From Labyrinthula sp. Ha (taxonomy: Eukaryota > Sar > Bigyra > Labyrinthulida > Labyrinthulaceae), in contig JAALGZ010000021.1 of NCBI GenBank assembly GCA_015227615.1, positions 372,001 to 436,000 of the forward strand: a stretch of DNA of 64,000 nucleotides, in the 5' to 3' direction. Positions within the stretch are counted from its first letter, which is position 1. Every line of letters starts with the position of its first letter. A program made the position numbers and the translations under genes. The notes under the pieces were generated by a model. The model did no database searches. It saw only the letters and a list, made by a program, of their open reading frames with translations, and was not told where the DNA came from. Positions 32,507 to 46,374 of this stretch are shown piece after piece.

Positions 32507-35500
32507 CTTGGTTGCGATGGAAACGACGACGCCACAGGAGGAAGTGCGCGAAGAATCAAGTTCTCAGGCAGAAGAAGCTTTTACTTTTAACGAGGGAACT
32601 ACCCTCAAATCAAAGACAATCTTAATTAAAGGAGATGAAGTCGGTTTTGACGGCTACAAGCTAGCCAGAAGACGACTTGAGAACCTCATCAAATCAACTG
32701 GAAAACAGAGCTTTTCTAGCCTAAGACGAGCTGTAGAACTCTACCTTTTGGCATTACCACTAACAGTAGAAGGGAGATCTTTAAGAAGTTACTTTAAAGG
32801 TTTCAAAAGATCAATGATTGACGAAATCATCGAATCTTACGATCCCGCGTCTCCTGGTTCTAGCACAAGAATCTACGAACTGGATGAAGATGTGGACGAC
32901 AACCTGAGCGACGACCTAATTTCAATCTGGCAAAAAGACATTGAATTTTTGTCTACAGTTAGAACACCACATCGATTCAACAAGATCTTAAGAAGAATCG
33001 GTGCAAAACATTTTCTACCTTCAGAAACAAGAAATCGTGTTGCTTTCCACAATCTCTTACAACTAACATGGAAAGAAGAATCCTCCATCACTGATTTCAT
33101 CAAAACATTTGAGAAGTTACTACAGAAATGCAATGAAGTAGAACTTTTTCAAAACACAAAAGATCAAATGATTCTGTTTCAAACGAAGATTCTACAACAA
33201 CGCTCGAAAAACAATGCAGTCTTTAATCTGGTGAACCATCTCGATCGAAGCAAACCAGAATTACTAATGGACTACATGACTGAATTTCAACAAGGAATCC
33301 TACAAAACAACCCCAGCGGTTTGATTCCGTTTGATGTTTCATTTCAATCAGTTGCAGCAACATCAATTAACTCAGCAGGCAAGAAGAGATCATCCAATGT
33401 TTGTGGAAATTGTGGTGAGACCAAGTCTCACAGCAAGGAGCAATGTCCAGCCATTGGATACAAGTGCAAACTCTGTTCAAAGATGAACCACTACGAAAAG
33501 ATTTGCTCAACAAATCCAAAAAGTCCATTTTACAGACAAAGATCTTTTAGAAAATCAGCAGCAATTACTAGTACATCACAGCAGAGTAGCTTTGATCCTT
33601 TTTCCTTTGCAAGTTCACTCTCTACATCACTTCCTGAAAATTTTGCTGGACTTGACTCATGCAGCGATGTCTTCATTTTCAAAGACAAGAGATTTTTTAG
33701 GAAACTAAATCCTGACTCAACTACATTACAGCAAACAGTTGACTCTACACACAGCGCTGGTTCGGGAATTGCATGTTTTTCATTTAGAGAAGCACCTACA
33801 ATGAAATTTGAGGTAAACGCATTGTACATCCCTGAAAGTGCTTTTAACATCCTGTGCAATTTTGATCTCGAAACTAGAAACATTAAAGTTCAACATGGCC
33901 CTAAGCCTTTCATCACCTTATCAAACGGAAAAAGATTCAACGCTACTTTGTTTGGTAAAAAGAATTTTGTCGAAATCCTACCACTTGGTTCGGCATCATT
34001 AGCCACTTCAGATCCTAGCATTTGGCATCGTTGACTGATGCATGTTGGATCCGACAAATTAAGAAAACTTAACTTGACAAAGAAAACTTACAAAACAGAT
34101 GGCTGTCAAAATTGCATCCAAGCTAAAGCTGTACAACATTAAGTTAAAAACCTTGATCCTAACAAAAAGCATGTCCCAGTCAATGTTTGTGACGCACTGG
34201 TCATGGATCTACTAATTCCTTCTAAAGCAAAAAACAAGCAAATTAATGGAATCATTGCTGTAATGGTTCTAGTCGATGCAAAAAGCAGACTAGTTGAAAC
34301 AATCCCACTTAGATCAACTACAGCTGATTACGTTACAAAAGCTTCTCTTAGAGGAGTTTCAAACTTACAGTTTTCACCAAAGCTTCTAGTCACTGATCAA
34401 CAACCAGCCTTTACATCCTCAACATTTGTGAACGCCCTCAGCACAAGAAACATTAAAATTAAATTCGTACCAAGGGAGAGACATGATGTTTTTAATGGAA
34501 TTGCAGAAAGAACCATTGGTGTTCTAAAAACAATGTCCAGAGCTGGACTGATCAACGCCAAACTTGATGATTCTTTTTGGTGCTACGCAGTTAACTACGC
34601 AGCATTCATCAAAAACAGATGTCCTCACTCTTCGCTAAATGATGAAATTCCTTTTGAGAAGTTTTACAACAAAGAATCTAGAGTCACTAATCTCAAGATC
34701 TTTGGTTCACTTTGCCATGCATTGAAAGCTAAAACCCAGAGATCGAAATTTCAAGAACAAACAAATGCAGGTTTGTTTCTTGGATTTCAACCTCATGCTA
34801 GTCATGAAACAGCAATCATTTACAACTTAGAGAGTGGAAAGGTCATCAATGTTAACTTAACAGACGTCTGGTTTCAAGAATTTAGCACGCATCAGGAATT
34901 CAGTAAGAATCAAAAGCTTTCCTTTGGAGAAGCCAAATTTTTGCTAAATTGCGAAAATTCTGAATCTGACGATGATGAAGAAAATCTTAATCAAAATAGA
35001 GTCGATACACATATTGAAACGGCTCCAAGCCCCGAAAACAAAGAAAATCAAGAATTTCGAAATTTTGAAAAATCTCAAAATTTTGAACCTCAACATGAAA
35101 ATTCATCTAATCTCAACGATGACGAAAATTACACCGAAAACATACATAAGGCAGTCCAAAAGCCTTCCAATGAACAAATTCGGGAAAATTTCATGGATCT
35201 AGGGCATGATGATCATTCTGGACATTCAGATGCAGAGGTAGACACCAGTCAAAATGAGCAACAAAATGACCATGAAGAGACGGTTCCCAACTCAGGAGAA
35301 GCAACTAACCAGAAGAACAGCTACAAACAAACTCTGTTAGCAAAACCAAGAACCAAAACCGTTACAACTAGATCTGGAAGAAAGGCCACAATGTTAGATC
35401 TCAGAAAAGCAGTTGCTTTTACTGTGGAGACAACAGAGGATGGAACCTACAAACTTAAACCAAAAACACTTGGAGAAAAGAAAAGGTTACAACAGAAAAT

Positions 35501-37089
35501 CATTGAAGCAAAGTTGAAGAACCTTCCGAACGTTTACAAAGACATTAAAAATCATCCTGAAGAAAAACTTTACTTAGAAGCAGTGCGAAAGGAAATTAAC
35601 GCTCTTGAAACTAGAGGTGTCATGAAACTAGTTCCAAGGTCAACTCTTCCACAAGACGTGTTCATTGGGAAGTGTACCATGTTGGTAAAGAAGAAACGTA
35701 ATGGAAAGCACAAAGCACGTTGCGTTTACAATAGTCGAAAACAATGCTACAAAATCACTACACACCGAAGCTCACCAACACTCAATGCAGAAAGTATAAG
35801 TGTGGCTCTCGCAATTGCTACAAGCAGAGGTTTTGACTTTAACTCACTGGATGTCAGTACAGCTTTTCTTTACGCAGATCTTCCACCAAACACGGAACTC
35901 TTTTGCGAAATTCCTGATGGTCATCCGCTACAGCATGAAAACAAGACAATGGTGATGAGAATCTGCAAAGCGCTTTACGGATTAAAAGAAAGTCCTAAAG
36001 TGTGGCATGACAATGTAACAGCAAACTTACGCAATTTGGGTTTCCTTCAAGCAAAATTTGATGAATGTGTTTACTACAAACAAAACTTAATTTTACTCTT
36101 GTACGTGGATGATGTTCTGATGTTAGGAAACGAAAACGAAATTTCAAAATTCATTAAATCATTTCGGAAGTTTTACACATGTACAGTTGGTAATCTTAAT
36201 GAATCTGTGGATTTCTTAGGAGTTAACATTTCTAAAAACAGCAAAGGAGATTTTGAAATTGATCAAACTAAGTACATCAACGGATTACTGAAGAAGTTTA
36301 AACATTTAGTTGCAACACCTAAAGACACACCTCTTCCAACTACATTCAAACCACTAGTCGATCCTGAACACAAGTCAAACACGAAATTTCCTTACAGACA
36401 AATCTTAGGATCTCTCATCTACCTTAGACTAACAAGGTTAGATTTACTTTTTGCATTACACGCTCTTAGCAGGTTCACCGAAAATGTAACTGAAGAGGCA
36501 ATCAAAGCAATTAAGAACACCCTAGGTTACTTACAACAGACAAGAAATCTAAAGAGAAGATTCTTCAAAGGAGCTGGAAAGGTTCAAACTAAACTAATCG
36601 CATTCTGTGACGCAGAATGGGCTCCTAACAAATTAAATCGAAAATCAGTTAGCGGAAACTTAATTTACTTAGGTCAATCTCTAGTCAGTGGAAAAAGCAA
36701 AGCACAAAGTGTTTTAACAACCTCAGCTGCAAGTGCCGAGTTCATGGAGATTCATTCAACAGCTAAACAATTACAAGGAATTGCAGGACTTTGTAAGGAT
36801 CTACATTGTGAACTTGATTCTTCACCTGTAATCCTCACTGATTCCGAAACATGCGTTAACACATTAGAAAAACCAGTAACCGCAAAGCAAAAACATTTAA
36901 GTGTTCAGATTCATTTCTTGAAGGATTTGATTAGAGAAAAGAAGCTGAAAGTGTTTTACGTGAAAAGAGATTTCAATGTTGCCGATTTACAAACTAAACA
37001 ACCGACGAAAGTTGATTTCAAAAAACTTTGGAAGCAAGCTAACGACAAACTTTACTACAAGCACGTAAAAGTTTAAAGGAAAGATATGG

Positions 37090-37345
37090 ACTCAAAGACT
37101 TCCTTTGATAGTTACATACTATTATATCACAGTATGACATTACTGTAAATACTACCTAACAATTAACCTATCAATCAAAGAAACAAATTTACAAATTATT
37201 CATTGACTCGTATCTTAACAAATACTGCGAGTTATAATACGTTACTTACATCAATTTAAAGCTCTAAACTTGAACTTTAACCTTCTGCACTTTACTTATT
37301 ACAAACCTGAACCTTTACTTAGTATACGCCTTTTCTTTTCTCTCA
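37090..37345 (+). repeat. Copia 3' LTR
   Basis: 256 bp, same length as the 5' LTR and one base different. It begins 14 bp after the last codon of the RNase H region. Confidence 0.93.
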
Positions 37346-38361
37346 ATCTAATAAAACTTTGTTTTACTATAGAAATATAGATTAATCTTTAATATTAGCA
37401 TATTTTGTGCAAATAAAGTTTGTATAAAATATATTTTCTTGAAAGAACACTATTTGTGTAAAACAAGGTTAAATACTATATATTTTTCATATAAACATTA
37501 TTAATAAAAACATAAAACATAGTTCTATTGAGACATATGATAAGTAGATAAATTTGAAAAATCATATAATCTTTCCCCGTTCTCTTTATTTGTCACCCTG
37601 TTTTATTAGATTGTGTACTTGAGAAAAGGGAAACTATAATTATTCTGGGCAAAATGGGAAAACTCAATAGCTAAAGGGTACTAGGCAAGATGTATTTTAA
37701 ACTAACTGTATTTAACAAAAGACTAAATTGTCTAAGTTTACTTGCAGAGTCAGGAAAGTATTAATGCCTTGTTCAAATGCTTTGCCTGTATCTAAATCTG
37801 GCTCCAAGGTTCGGATTTAAGTAGGAAAAAAGCCAGGTTTCACAGATTGGGTATAAAATTTCTGGATATGCTAAATGCAGTTGTATTTGAGGATTTTTTT
37901 AAGTTTCTTTGATACTACTCATAATACAAGAAGGTTTTGTTCTGTGATGAAAGAGTTAATATCAAACTATTCGATATATGACTGTTCATTTGAATCCTGC
38001 AGATAATCGAAATTTACAAAAACTAAAGCAATGAAAGACCCTTGTTTACAATTTCTTTAAAGACTTATTTGTTTGCTGTAAAATAGCCCCAAAGTTCTTC
38101 TGCTTCATTTGTGTTTTTTACTAAAATCATACTAAGTAACCAATACGAAGAGAATCCAACCAAATCTAAGAGTAAACAAACTTGTTTTCTGTTCTACTCC
38201 CAAATTCTTATGTTTTCAATTGCCGCCTCATCTACAGCGATTAAATCTGTTTCATCAAAAAGGAATATCGTTCTGAATCTAACCGAACATAAACAGAATT
38301 AGACTTTCTACGCATTCTTGCTTAAAGGATTAAGAGTCAACTGAGCTCACGCGTTGCTGCT
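37346..38361. other. Intergenic stretch, no gene seen
   Basis: AT-rich, only chance ORFs; 3' flank of the HEAT-repeat gene at its right end. Confidence 0.45.
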
Positions 38362-40724
38362 TCATAACTTTCTTAAGGATCTTTGAACAATGGCATTCAA
38401 AGTGTCGCCCTCGAATAAATCATTAATCCTATGCTGCAGAATCTTCACCCCAACAAACCGTTCTAACCTCAAAAAACAGTTTCTAGCTTCATTTGAAAGC
38501 AACCGATCTGAATGCTCAAGGTCCTTAATCATTTGAGGTAGAAATAATTCCAGGTATCTTTTAAATCTACGCTTGTTTCCCATTTTTTCAGCTGAAGAAA
38601 TAAAAATTTTCCATAAAGTTTGCTGTAATTTTGGATACAACTTAAATCTGCGAGCATCTTTTGCTACAACGGCAACCAAAGGAAGAAACTCTTTAGAAAA
38701 TGAACCCCCAAGAATTGTATCCAACACACAAAGTTCTCTTATCAAATATAACGCTCCATCAGAAACTTCCTAAACATTAACCAAGCAGCAATATTCAAAT
38801 ACCCAATGCTGTTTTTCTCTTGCAAACCCGTGATCCATACATCCTACTCCACGATTTGCTCTCTTTAATTTAGGCGCAAGAGATCCACATGAAAAAACTT
38901 GTTTACTAGAAAACTTTTCCACAACTAAGAAATAAAACTAAAACTCAAAATACTTTCTTTTTGTTCCAAACTATCATGAAAATGCGCTTCTTTGGCAGCG
39001 TTGAAATTATTCTCTAAGTTCTTTAACTCTGAAATTTTTCCTGTAACCACTCCAGTAGGTATAGAACTTCTGGTTGAGTATTTGGATGTAGTTGATTTTT
39101 GTATGGCGTCGAAATCAATTACATCAACAGCAGGTACTGTTCCCCTAAGTTGTCCATTGTCAACTAAATCAAGCTTATTCTCCTTCCATTCAGCTTCTTT
39201 TTCATATTCTTTCAACATCTGTGGTATTCGAAGAAACACTTTTTGTACAAACTCAGGCAGCAAAGGAAAAACAACTTTATACTCTTCTTCCTTTGATATG
39301 GATTTTAGATTATCACTATTTTCAACATATGCTTTACAAACTTCTCCCAACGCAATTGCTGAATCTTCACGCACTGACCAGATGTTATCGCTCAGGTGAT
39401 CAACCCAAAGTTTCTCCAACGTTTCGTTAATTATCTCTTGGACTATTTGGATCTTAATAAAGACACTGCATACTTTAGCTGTTGCTAAACACGCTGCATC
39501 TCGAACTGGCCAGGATTGATCTTTGAAACAGAGTACAAGAGCATCTAGAATATTCTTTAACCAATCTAAAATATAAGACAAAGGAAAAAGAATACTATTC
39601 ACTTTATCTTCAGAGTAAATCTCCATTGGAACTCTAGATACAAGTTCTGCAAGGCAATGACAACTTGCTTCTCTAACTGCATGGTTATTGGCTGTACATT
39701 GAGATACATAATATTTCACAACTTCATCTAAGTATCTTTGAATAACTCGAATTCCGCAATTATTTTCTGAAAAAATAAGTTTCCAAGTATTTTGAGAATA
39801 CAACTTCACTCCTTGGGCTAAATAGTATCTATTAAGACACATCCGAGGAACTAGAAGTCGAAGCTGGGGGTCCCATTTTTCCAAACTTTGAACAAACTTT
39901 TCCTCTGAAGTGTCCAACTGAAAGTTTTCAACCAAAATTCTTGCAGATCTCGATGCTGCAAATCTAACTTGACTCCAATTATCTTCTAAACCTTTTGTAA
40001 TCGCAGATGAAAAGGTTTGAATAAGTTCTTGGTTTCCTTGAAATATCCAAGGAACTATTTCCGTGCATAAATCATATCCAACTTCCCTTACAAACCGATT
40101 CTCATGTTGAAGACATTCCTCCAATATCATAGATATTAACTCCTCGGTTAAATAACCTTTGTTAACAAAATGTTCTCCAAAGCTAGAGATAAAATATTCA
40201 AGACTTCTTAGTGAAGTTTCCAAAGCTTTCCATCCAACAGTTTCATGTGCTATGTTTTCTATATTATCATCGTACACATTAGTTAATAATTTTGATCTTT
40301 CTTCAACTCCAAGGTGCATATTTTCCTTGATTAATTTGAATATGGTTGTACTGATTTCTTCCCAAGCTAAAGACCCAAGTACTTTATCTCTACCCAATTC
40401 CGCCAAGAGTTTTGCTCCACATATTCTGACTCTTGGTTCTAAATGATCTAAATTGTTTCTGATAGCATCTATAGAAAACTTCACATTGGTTTTATCAAAT
40501 ATTTTTCTTTTGGCGCATTCTGTCAAGTACACTAAGCCAGAAGCAACTGATTCCCAATAACTGGAGTTGAGCAGAGTGCTCAAGTGACTAATATCTAATA
40601 AATTCTTGGAATTCTGATCTGAAATAAGAGCTAAAAGTATTTTTGCTGATTTTAAATCACTTTCAGGGATATTTTTTCGATTATTGATGCTTGTGAGAGC
40701 TGCTGTTGTTGAGGAGAGATCCAT
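38362..40724 (-). CDS. HEAT/ARM-repeat protein, three exons
   Basis: Exons 40724-38954, 38924-38803 and 38769-38362, separated by GT-AG introns of 29 and 33 nt, join to 2301 nt (766 residues). The second intron contains an in-frame stop, so it must be removed to reach the last exon. The protein is a chain of amphipathic alpha-helical repeats throughout, for example LEPRVRICGAKLLAELGRD, NRFVREVGYDLCTEIVPW, NWSQVRFAASRSARILVE, DQSWPVRDAACLATAKVC and DNIWSVREDSAIALGEVC, typical of HEAT solenoids used as protein-binding scaffolds. There is no signal peptide or membrane segment. A less repetitive linker at about 540-640 includes a small Cys/His-bearing stretch. The partner and process are unknown; single long HEAT proteins of this type occur in many protists and plants. 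Confidence 0.88.
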
Positions 40725-41980
40725 ATTTTCGCGTGTTTTCTATTTGCCTATATGACGTGGCATAAAGTTATATGAAATAAACTGGAAAGTAAACACTATC
40801 ATTAGAGATTTCCACTTAGAATAAGAGCATAAAAGTTTTGTAAACAGTATATATTTTCTCGTGTAAAGGAAGGAAGTTTTTTAATTTTATCTATATTTTA
40901 CGAAGATAAGACTTTTCTTTTCCTATCAGTCTTAAGTCATGTATCAATGAGAAAAAAATAATAATAAATATAGAATCTCCGTGTTCTGAAGCTTCCCATA
41001 GACAGTCTAACTATGTCTTCATTTTTGATACAAAGCATGGATTATGAATTGGAATAATTATATTATATATAAAGACAGAAAACATTTTTTTTCTTCTTAG
41101 TTCGGTGTATAAGGTATTGGCAGTCACCCTTGTGTAGTCCTTAAATGTTAAATTACGTAACTCTAGATCCGTATATATGTTGTAGATTTGTCTTGAGTAT
41201 GCTGTGAATTGATAAGCTCAAATATATTTAAACTAAGTCCTGCTAATTAGGTACTAGGTGATGATTGTGAACATTTGTTATTCCACAGCTTTATCTGAAC
41301 CTGCTTCGTAACATGTAGCACATATCATATAATTTTAGCTCCCTTGCTCTTTATTGTATATTCCTTTGGCGTTTAGACTACAAATATCAACCTAATGTAC
41401 TAAGATATAACTAAACCTGGTTATCAAGCTAATTAGATCGCAATTTAGTTGTTCACTTGAATATTTTTTTTGTAAATCTCAGTGAAAAATGTTAAGAGGA
41501 ATTATCTTGCTACATCTTCTGTTTTCATAAGAGATCGTGAAGGAGATTTTGAAAGTATACGGAAAACTCCATGTATCACTTGGAGAGGTTGATTCTTAAA
41601 ACTACAAGTTATATAGCTAGATGGGTAGCACTTGACTATGATAAAACCCCCACCAAGCGTTTAGATGAATCTTTTTAGAACAGTTTCCTTTACACAATGC
41701 GAATAATGTGTAATTGGAATTAAGCATCAAGGAAATGAAATTCTTGCGTTATTTTGTTGAGGACGAAGCTCAAATTAGTATCCAAGGATACTCTAAATTC
41801 TGAAACAGCTTTTTCTCGATGGCACCACCTGTGAGAATATTCATGATTCATCTCAAGAGTTAAGACATGGGTAAATTAGCAAAATTTCAAAGAGGGCATT
41901 CTTAAGAGAAGTTTCCTTAGTTCCACAATATCTCAAGACATACTAATCTAGAGGTTTCTTAAACATTATCACGTTACTTA
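40725..41980. other. Intergenic stretch, no gene seen
   Basis: 1.25 kb, AT-rich, with the HEAT gene promoter at its left and the fumarase 3' flank at its right; no other signal. Confidence 0.45.
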
Positions 41981-43521
41981 TTATTCTGACTTTGGTGAAA
42001 CCATATCACCTGGAACTACCCACTTGTCAAACTCCTCAGCAGTTAAATATCCGGATTCAACTGCGCTTTCTTTAAGTGTAATTCCCTTCTTATGTGCATT
42101 TTTTGCTATACTAGACGCTTTATCATATCCAATGTAAGGATTCAAAGCAGTCACTAACATCAAAGAATCATTCACAAGTTGGTTAATTCTCTTTTCATTC
42201 GCTTCAAGACCAGCAACACAATTTTTCTGAAAACTAAGTGCTGAATCTCCAATAATTCTTAAACTCTCCAAAACATTTGCAGCCATTACAGGTTTAAAAA
42301 CATTCAATTCAAAATGTCCTTGTGCTCCACCCTAAAAAATAACTCTTCATAAAAAAAATACAATTGTAACAGCTTGATGATTACCCATGACTTGCGCACA
42401 CACCATCGTCAAAGCTTCACATTGTGTAGGGTTCACTTTTCCAGGCATAATACTCGATCCAGGTTCATTTGCCGGTAATTCTAGTTCTCCTAATCCACTT
42501 CTTGGACCTGATCCCAAGAACCTAATGTCATTTGCAATCTTGTTCAAACTCACTGCTGCAACATTAAGCGCACCACTAAGCTCTACAAGAGAATCATGTG
42601 CTGCAAGACTCTCAAACTTATTCTCCGCAGTGATGAAATCAATCCCGGTTTCTTCAGCAATCAATCCAGCAATCTCCGCATCATACCTAATAACCGTTAA
42701 AACTACCAAATAATAAACCCTTTGCTGGTGTTTAAACCAGTTCCAACCGCAGTACCTCCTAAGGCAAGTCGCTTAACAGAATTCACAGCATGTTCAATTC
42801 TTTTCACTGTGTAAGAAACTTGTTGAGCGTATCCACTAAATTCTTGAGCTAGAGTCAATGGAGTTGCATCTTGCGTGTGTGTTCTTCCAATTTTAACTAT
42901 GGAATTAAACTTTTCACAATTTGCTTTTTCCCAAAGACCTTTTTCAAGTTCTTGAAGTTTTGGAATGGTTATATCCAGACAAAGTTTAACGCAAGCAATA
43001 TACATTGCTGTAGGAAAGGAGTCATTTGAGCTTTGCCCCATATTTACGTGATCATTTGGATGAACTGGATCTTTTGTTCCTAGCTCAGCATTTTCTCCAT
43101 TTAATAACTGACTTGCACGATTAGAAACAACTTCATTTACGTTCATATTCGTTTGTGTACCTGATCCGGTTTGGAAAACCACTAATGGAAAGTGTTCGTC
43201 AAGATGTCCAGCTGAAATTTCATCGCAAGCTTCCATAATACCTTGAGCAACTGTTTCTGATATTTTATTTTTAGATAGATTATATTTTGCACAACATTTT
43301 TTAACAACTGCAAAAGAATGGATTATTTCCAATGGCATTTTATTGCGGTCGGAGCCAATCTCAAAGTTTTCTAGCGAACGTTGAGTTTGGGCACCCCATA
43401 GAGCAGAAGATGGAACTTGAATAGAGCCAATACTATCATTCTCAGTTCTGAATGTTTTTGTTGAGAAAAAGTTTGAGTGATTTCTGCGCAAGAGTGGAAT
43501 GCTTTTCCTTATGCTTTTCAT
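41981..43521 (-). CDS. FUM1: Fumarate hydratase class II, mitochondrial, three exons
   Basis: Exons 43521-42719, 42686-42362 and 42331-41981 join across GT-AG introns of 32 and 30 nt to 1479 nt (492 residues). The enzyme interconverts fumarate and malate in the TCA cycle. Landmarks in order: [27 protein letters not shown], the substrate loop [29 protein letters not shown], and the catalytic loop [15 protein letters not shown] at about residue 343. The N-terminus ([24 protein letters not shown]) is an Arg/Ser-rich mitochondrial presequence. The open frame extends upstream of 43521 but with no ATG before it. Splice joins restore the family alignment precisely (LNTSKG-YDAEIAG and [18 protein letters not shown]). 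Confidence 0.97.
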
Positions 43522-44174
43522 TTGATTTTTTCTCCGTTTTTTGGTTTTCCGTGGTTTCACAATGATACATTACTGGGGATATTGCTCTCTAGGAAATAGG
43601 GTTTATCCAGTCTAGCCTTCCAAAGACCACTTAATTTCATTGGATGAATTATTTCATTGGATAATCCAATTACCCAAAATATTAAAAACAGAAACCTGTA
43701 GAAAAGAAAATTAAGAACTACAATCACATTAATACCAACTGTGTAAAGGAAATTCACCTCCTATCTATTAACTTATAGGATGAATAGAATATATATATAT
43801 ATATATATATATTAAACTTACAAACCAGCAGTTTAGTGAAGAGAAGCAATATCTATTTGAAGGATATTACAAGATCGGAATTTAAACAGTTGAAAATAGG
43901 CAAGAGGCTAGGGTTAGCCTTTTCGGAGAAAAGTTAACCATTGGCAAAGTATGCAAAAGAAACAACAATAGAAACATCCCAATAAAAACATTTAAAACCA
44001 AACAAGATATTCAGTATTTATGTTTTTACATTTTAGAATAAAAAAAAGAAAAAGGGTTGGTAAGTGAAATTTGTTGCTGAGACAAGGAAAAATCCTGAGG
44101 GCTGATTGAGTGAGTACGTTCGGAAAACTCCCTAGGTAAGACATAAGTAGATGAGTATTACAATAAAATCTACT
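43522..44174. other. Fumarase upstream region with AT microsatellite
   Basis: Presumed promoter of the fumarase gene. It includes an (AT)12 microsatellite at 43789-43812. No gene seen. Confidence 0.5.
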
Positions 44175-44900
44175 TAGTTGCTAATGTTGTGTCGATCTGT
44201 GCTGAATCAGAGTACAGATCAACCAATTTTTTTTGTAGTTTAGTTTGAAAATTTAATCCTTTGACTGTTGGTCTTCCGTTCTCTTCATTAGGAAAGTACA
44301 TTTCAAATCTTCCTCCGTTTGCTAAACACTGTTGACTAGTCTTAAATAGAATCTGTACGTAAGTGCCTTCAGAGTTTCTTCCCTCAATTTTAATTTTTTT
44401 ATATCACGTCTAACTGAAGACCTGTTGAAGTGCACACCTGGAAACTCACGATGAAATGCGACTTCAAAACTAGTCAAGCTGGTGTCAGCTAAGCCAAAGT
44501 ATTATAGCATTTTTAATTCATTTTCCTTTAGATCAGATCGAAACCTTCTTTCATTTGGATCCAATTTAACTTCCTGTTCGGAATGTTTAAGGTTTTTAAT
44601 TTTGGAAGATGCACTTTGTTATGCTTAGATCAAATTTAATGTTTACCTCAAAAGTGCAAGTAGGTGAAGAAAGGCATTTATCATTGCATCTTCTTAGCAT
44701 TCTGCTGTTGACACGAAAGAATCTTCTGGTGTCTTCCTCAGAAGACCTGTGCCATGAGGTTCTTTTTCAGCTAAATCTGTTCGTAGCGACGGTGTTGAGT
44801 ACTTCAAACATAATTTCTGGTATGGAACTTCTTAATAGGGTCAACTCATCATTTGGCACCGTTTGACTCTCTGGTTGGAGGTCTAGTTCTTCTGTTTTGG
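44175..44900 (-). pseudogene. Decayed coding sequence of unknown family
   Basis: Successive minus-strand frames read like protein but are interrupted several times. Recognisable stretches are ELTLLRSSIPEIMFEVLN near 44.83 kb, DPNERRFRSDLKENELKML near 44.55 kb, LADTSLTSFEVAFHREFPG near 44.46 kb, TYVQILFKTSQQCLANGGR near 44.34 kb and FQTKLQKKLVDLYSD near 44.24 kb. I do not recognise the family. The DNA on its upstream side (44.95-45.35 kb) is somewhat GC-richer, which may mean an old mobile element. Function cannot be assigned. Confidence 0.5.
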
Positions 44901-46374
44901 TTGATTTTATGTCAATTTAGTTTTGTTTGTTTTCTTTTTTTTCACAAATTTTGGGTCATGTAGCCAGATTTCCGCCTGTTCCCTTGGTGGAAATGACTTT
45001 CCAAAACCCGATTCCGCTCTCTAGAGCAGGGATGGGACTCGAGAAGTTTTCCTGAATCATTTTCTCTAATCCCAAACCTTAATTCCAGCTAGGTTCCCTT
45101 CCTGTAGAGTTGCAATCCTTTCCCTAGTCACACAATTTCGGAGGTGTTTTTGTTTTGCAACCAAGTTTGGAACTTACTAAAAAACCACAAACATAATTGG
45201 GTCAAACATGCGGATAGAGTCTCTTGATGGTTTTTGGACAGAGAAAATAGTTCATAGAGCTGCTAGTTGGCACTTTCTCCGTATGACCCAGTCTCTCCAG
45301 AGAATTCTTTTCCCAACTATCACTTGACCTCCACGCTTATGATGACATTTTCTTTTCTACCTAAGTTCAACCTAAATTTTGCCATAAATTAGGGTAGAAA
45401 CCAGTGAAATCAAAAGTCTCACTAGTGGGTTAAAGACTTGTTAACGCTCTAGTTTAGTTAAAAAAGACGCTCTATACATTTATTACGCTACTCTTCAGAT
45501 TTTCATACAATTGAAGCTTAACACTTTGTACATGAATCATTTTCCTACTCTGTCGCACATATAGGGTCTTAAGTTGCAATAAACTAGAGAATACAAGAAC
45601 GAACACCAGGCATTTTATATCTTATGTATGAGAGGCTACTGCCGCACGCTACTAATGTGGAACACTCTACATATTACAGAAATAGGTAGGTTAAGAGTCA
45701 TAGTGCCTATTATTATTTTGGAGTTTACTTACAGCAATATTGCGCTCTACTACACAACACGTTAGAAAATACACTTTGCAATCAATTTTTTCTAGATAAA
45801 GAATCAATACCACTCAGAGTCTGATTTGAAAGCGCATAAGAGTCAGTTTTTGATTATTCGTCAATTAAAATCTTTTAAATAGTTAAGCTAAGTATAGCTA
45901 AGTAAATAACTTCAGCTAATGTACAAATTGAACATAGACTAGCCCGCTTAAGTAGTCAATCACAATAAATTTTAAGCCAAGATGGCTTATATAGAGTAAG
46001 TACACTGATCTAAAGCATCGGATTAAGTTAAAGATTTTATTAAAGCTCAATTCTATACTCTATTCTATTTGTCCCACAGGAGATTATATTGAACATAGTC
46101 ACCGTAGTCCTAATTACGTAGAAAACAGCTAAAAATTTTTGCCCGAGTGAGCTTTTGCTTGGTGTTTTAAAGTTAATTTTAATCAGTACTTTTAGTTTGT
46201 TGCAGGAAATTCTATGTTCTAAGGGATTTATTGAAAACACGCCATTCTCCTCTTCTAGAGTAAGAACCCGGTCTATTTATTTCCCATTTCTTGATACCTT
46301 TTCTCGGTTCTGCTGTTAACTGCTACCAGAACTCCTACCTCTGGTAATTTCATATTGGATATCTTCAAATCCAA
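44901..46374. other. Intergenic stretch, no gene seen
   Basis: A slightly GC-richer patch (44.95-45.35 kb) borders the decayed coding sequence; the remainder is AT-rich. The PDI-like gene's promoter should lie at the right end. Confidence 0.4.

Larger units (their letters stand above)
32251..37345 (+). mobile_element. Young, nearly whole Ty1/Copia LTR retrotransposon (fossil)
   Basis: A 5.1-kb element bounded by two 256-bp LTRs. Gag-like sequence runs from about 32.5 kb, with two CCHC zinc knuckles near 33.4-33.5 kb (CGNCGETKSHSKEQC and CKLCSKMNHYEKIC). Integrase follows at about 34.1-34.9 kb, reverse transcriptase at about 35.5-36.3 kb with LLLYVDDVLML, and RNase H at about 36.5-37.0 kb with FCDAEWAPN. 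Integrase ahead of RT defines Copia. The coding region reads as two long frames, so it looks nearly whole with at most one or two breaks; Copia elements may also express pol separately. LTRs differ at one base, so the insertion is recent. The motif TCTAAT lies beside both outer LTR ends, a likely target duplication, though its exact edge is uncertain. Confidence 0.95.

Noticed and set aside
43522-43560. Longer start for fumarase
   Set aside because: Begins with GTG, and the ATG at 43521 starts a typical mitochondrial presequence.
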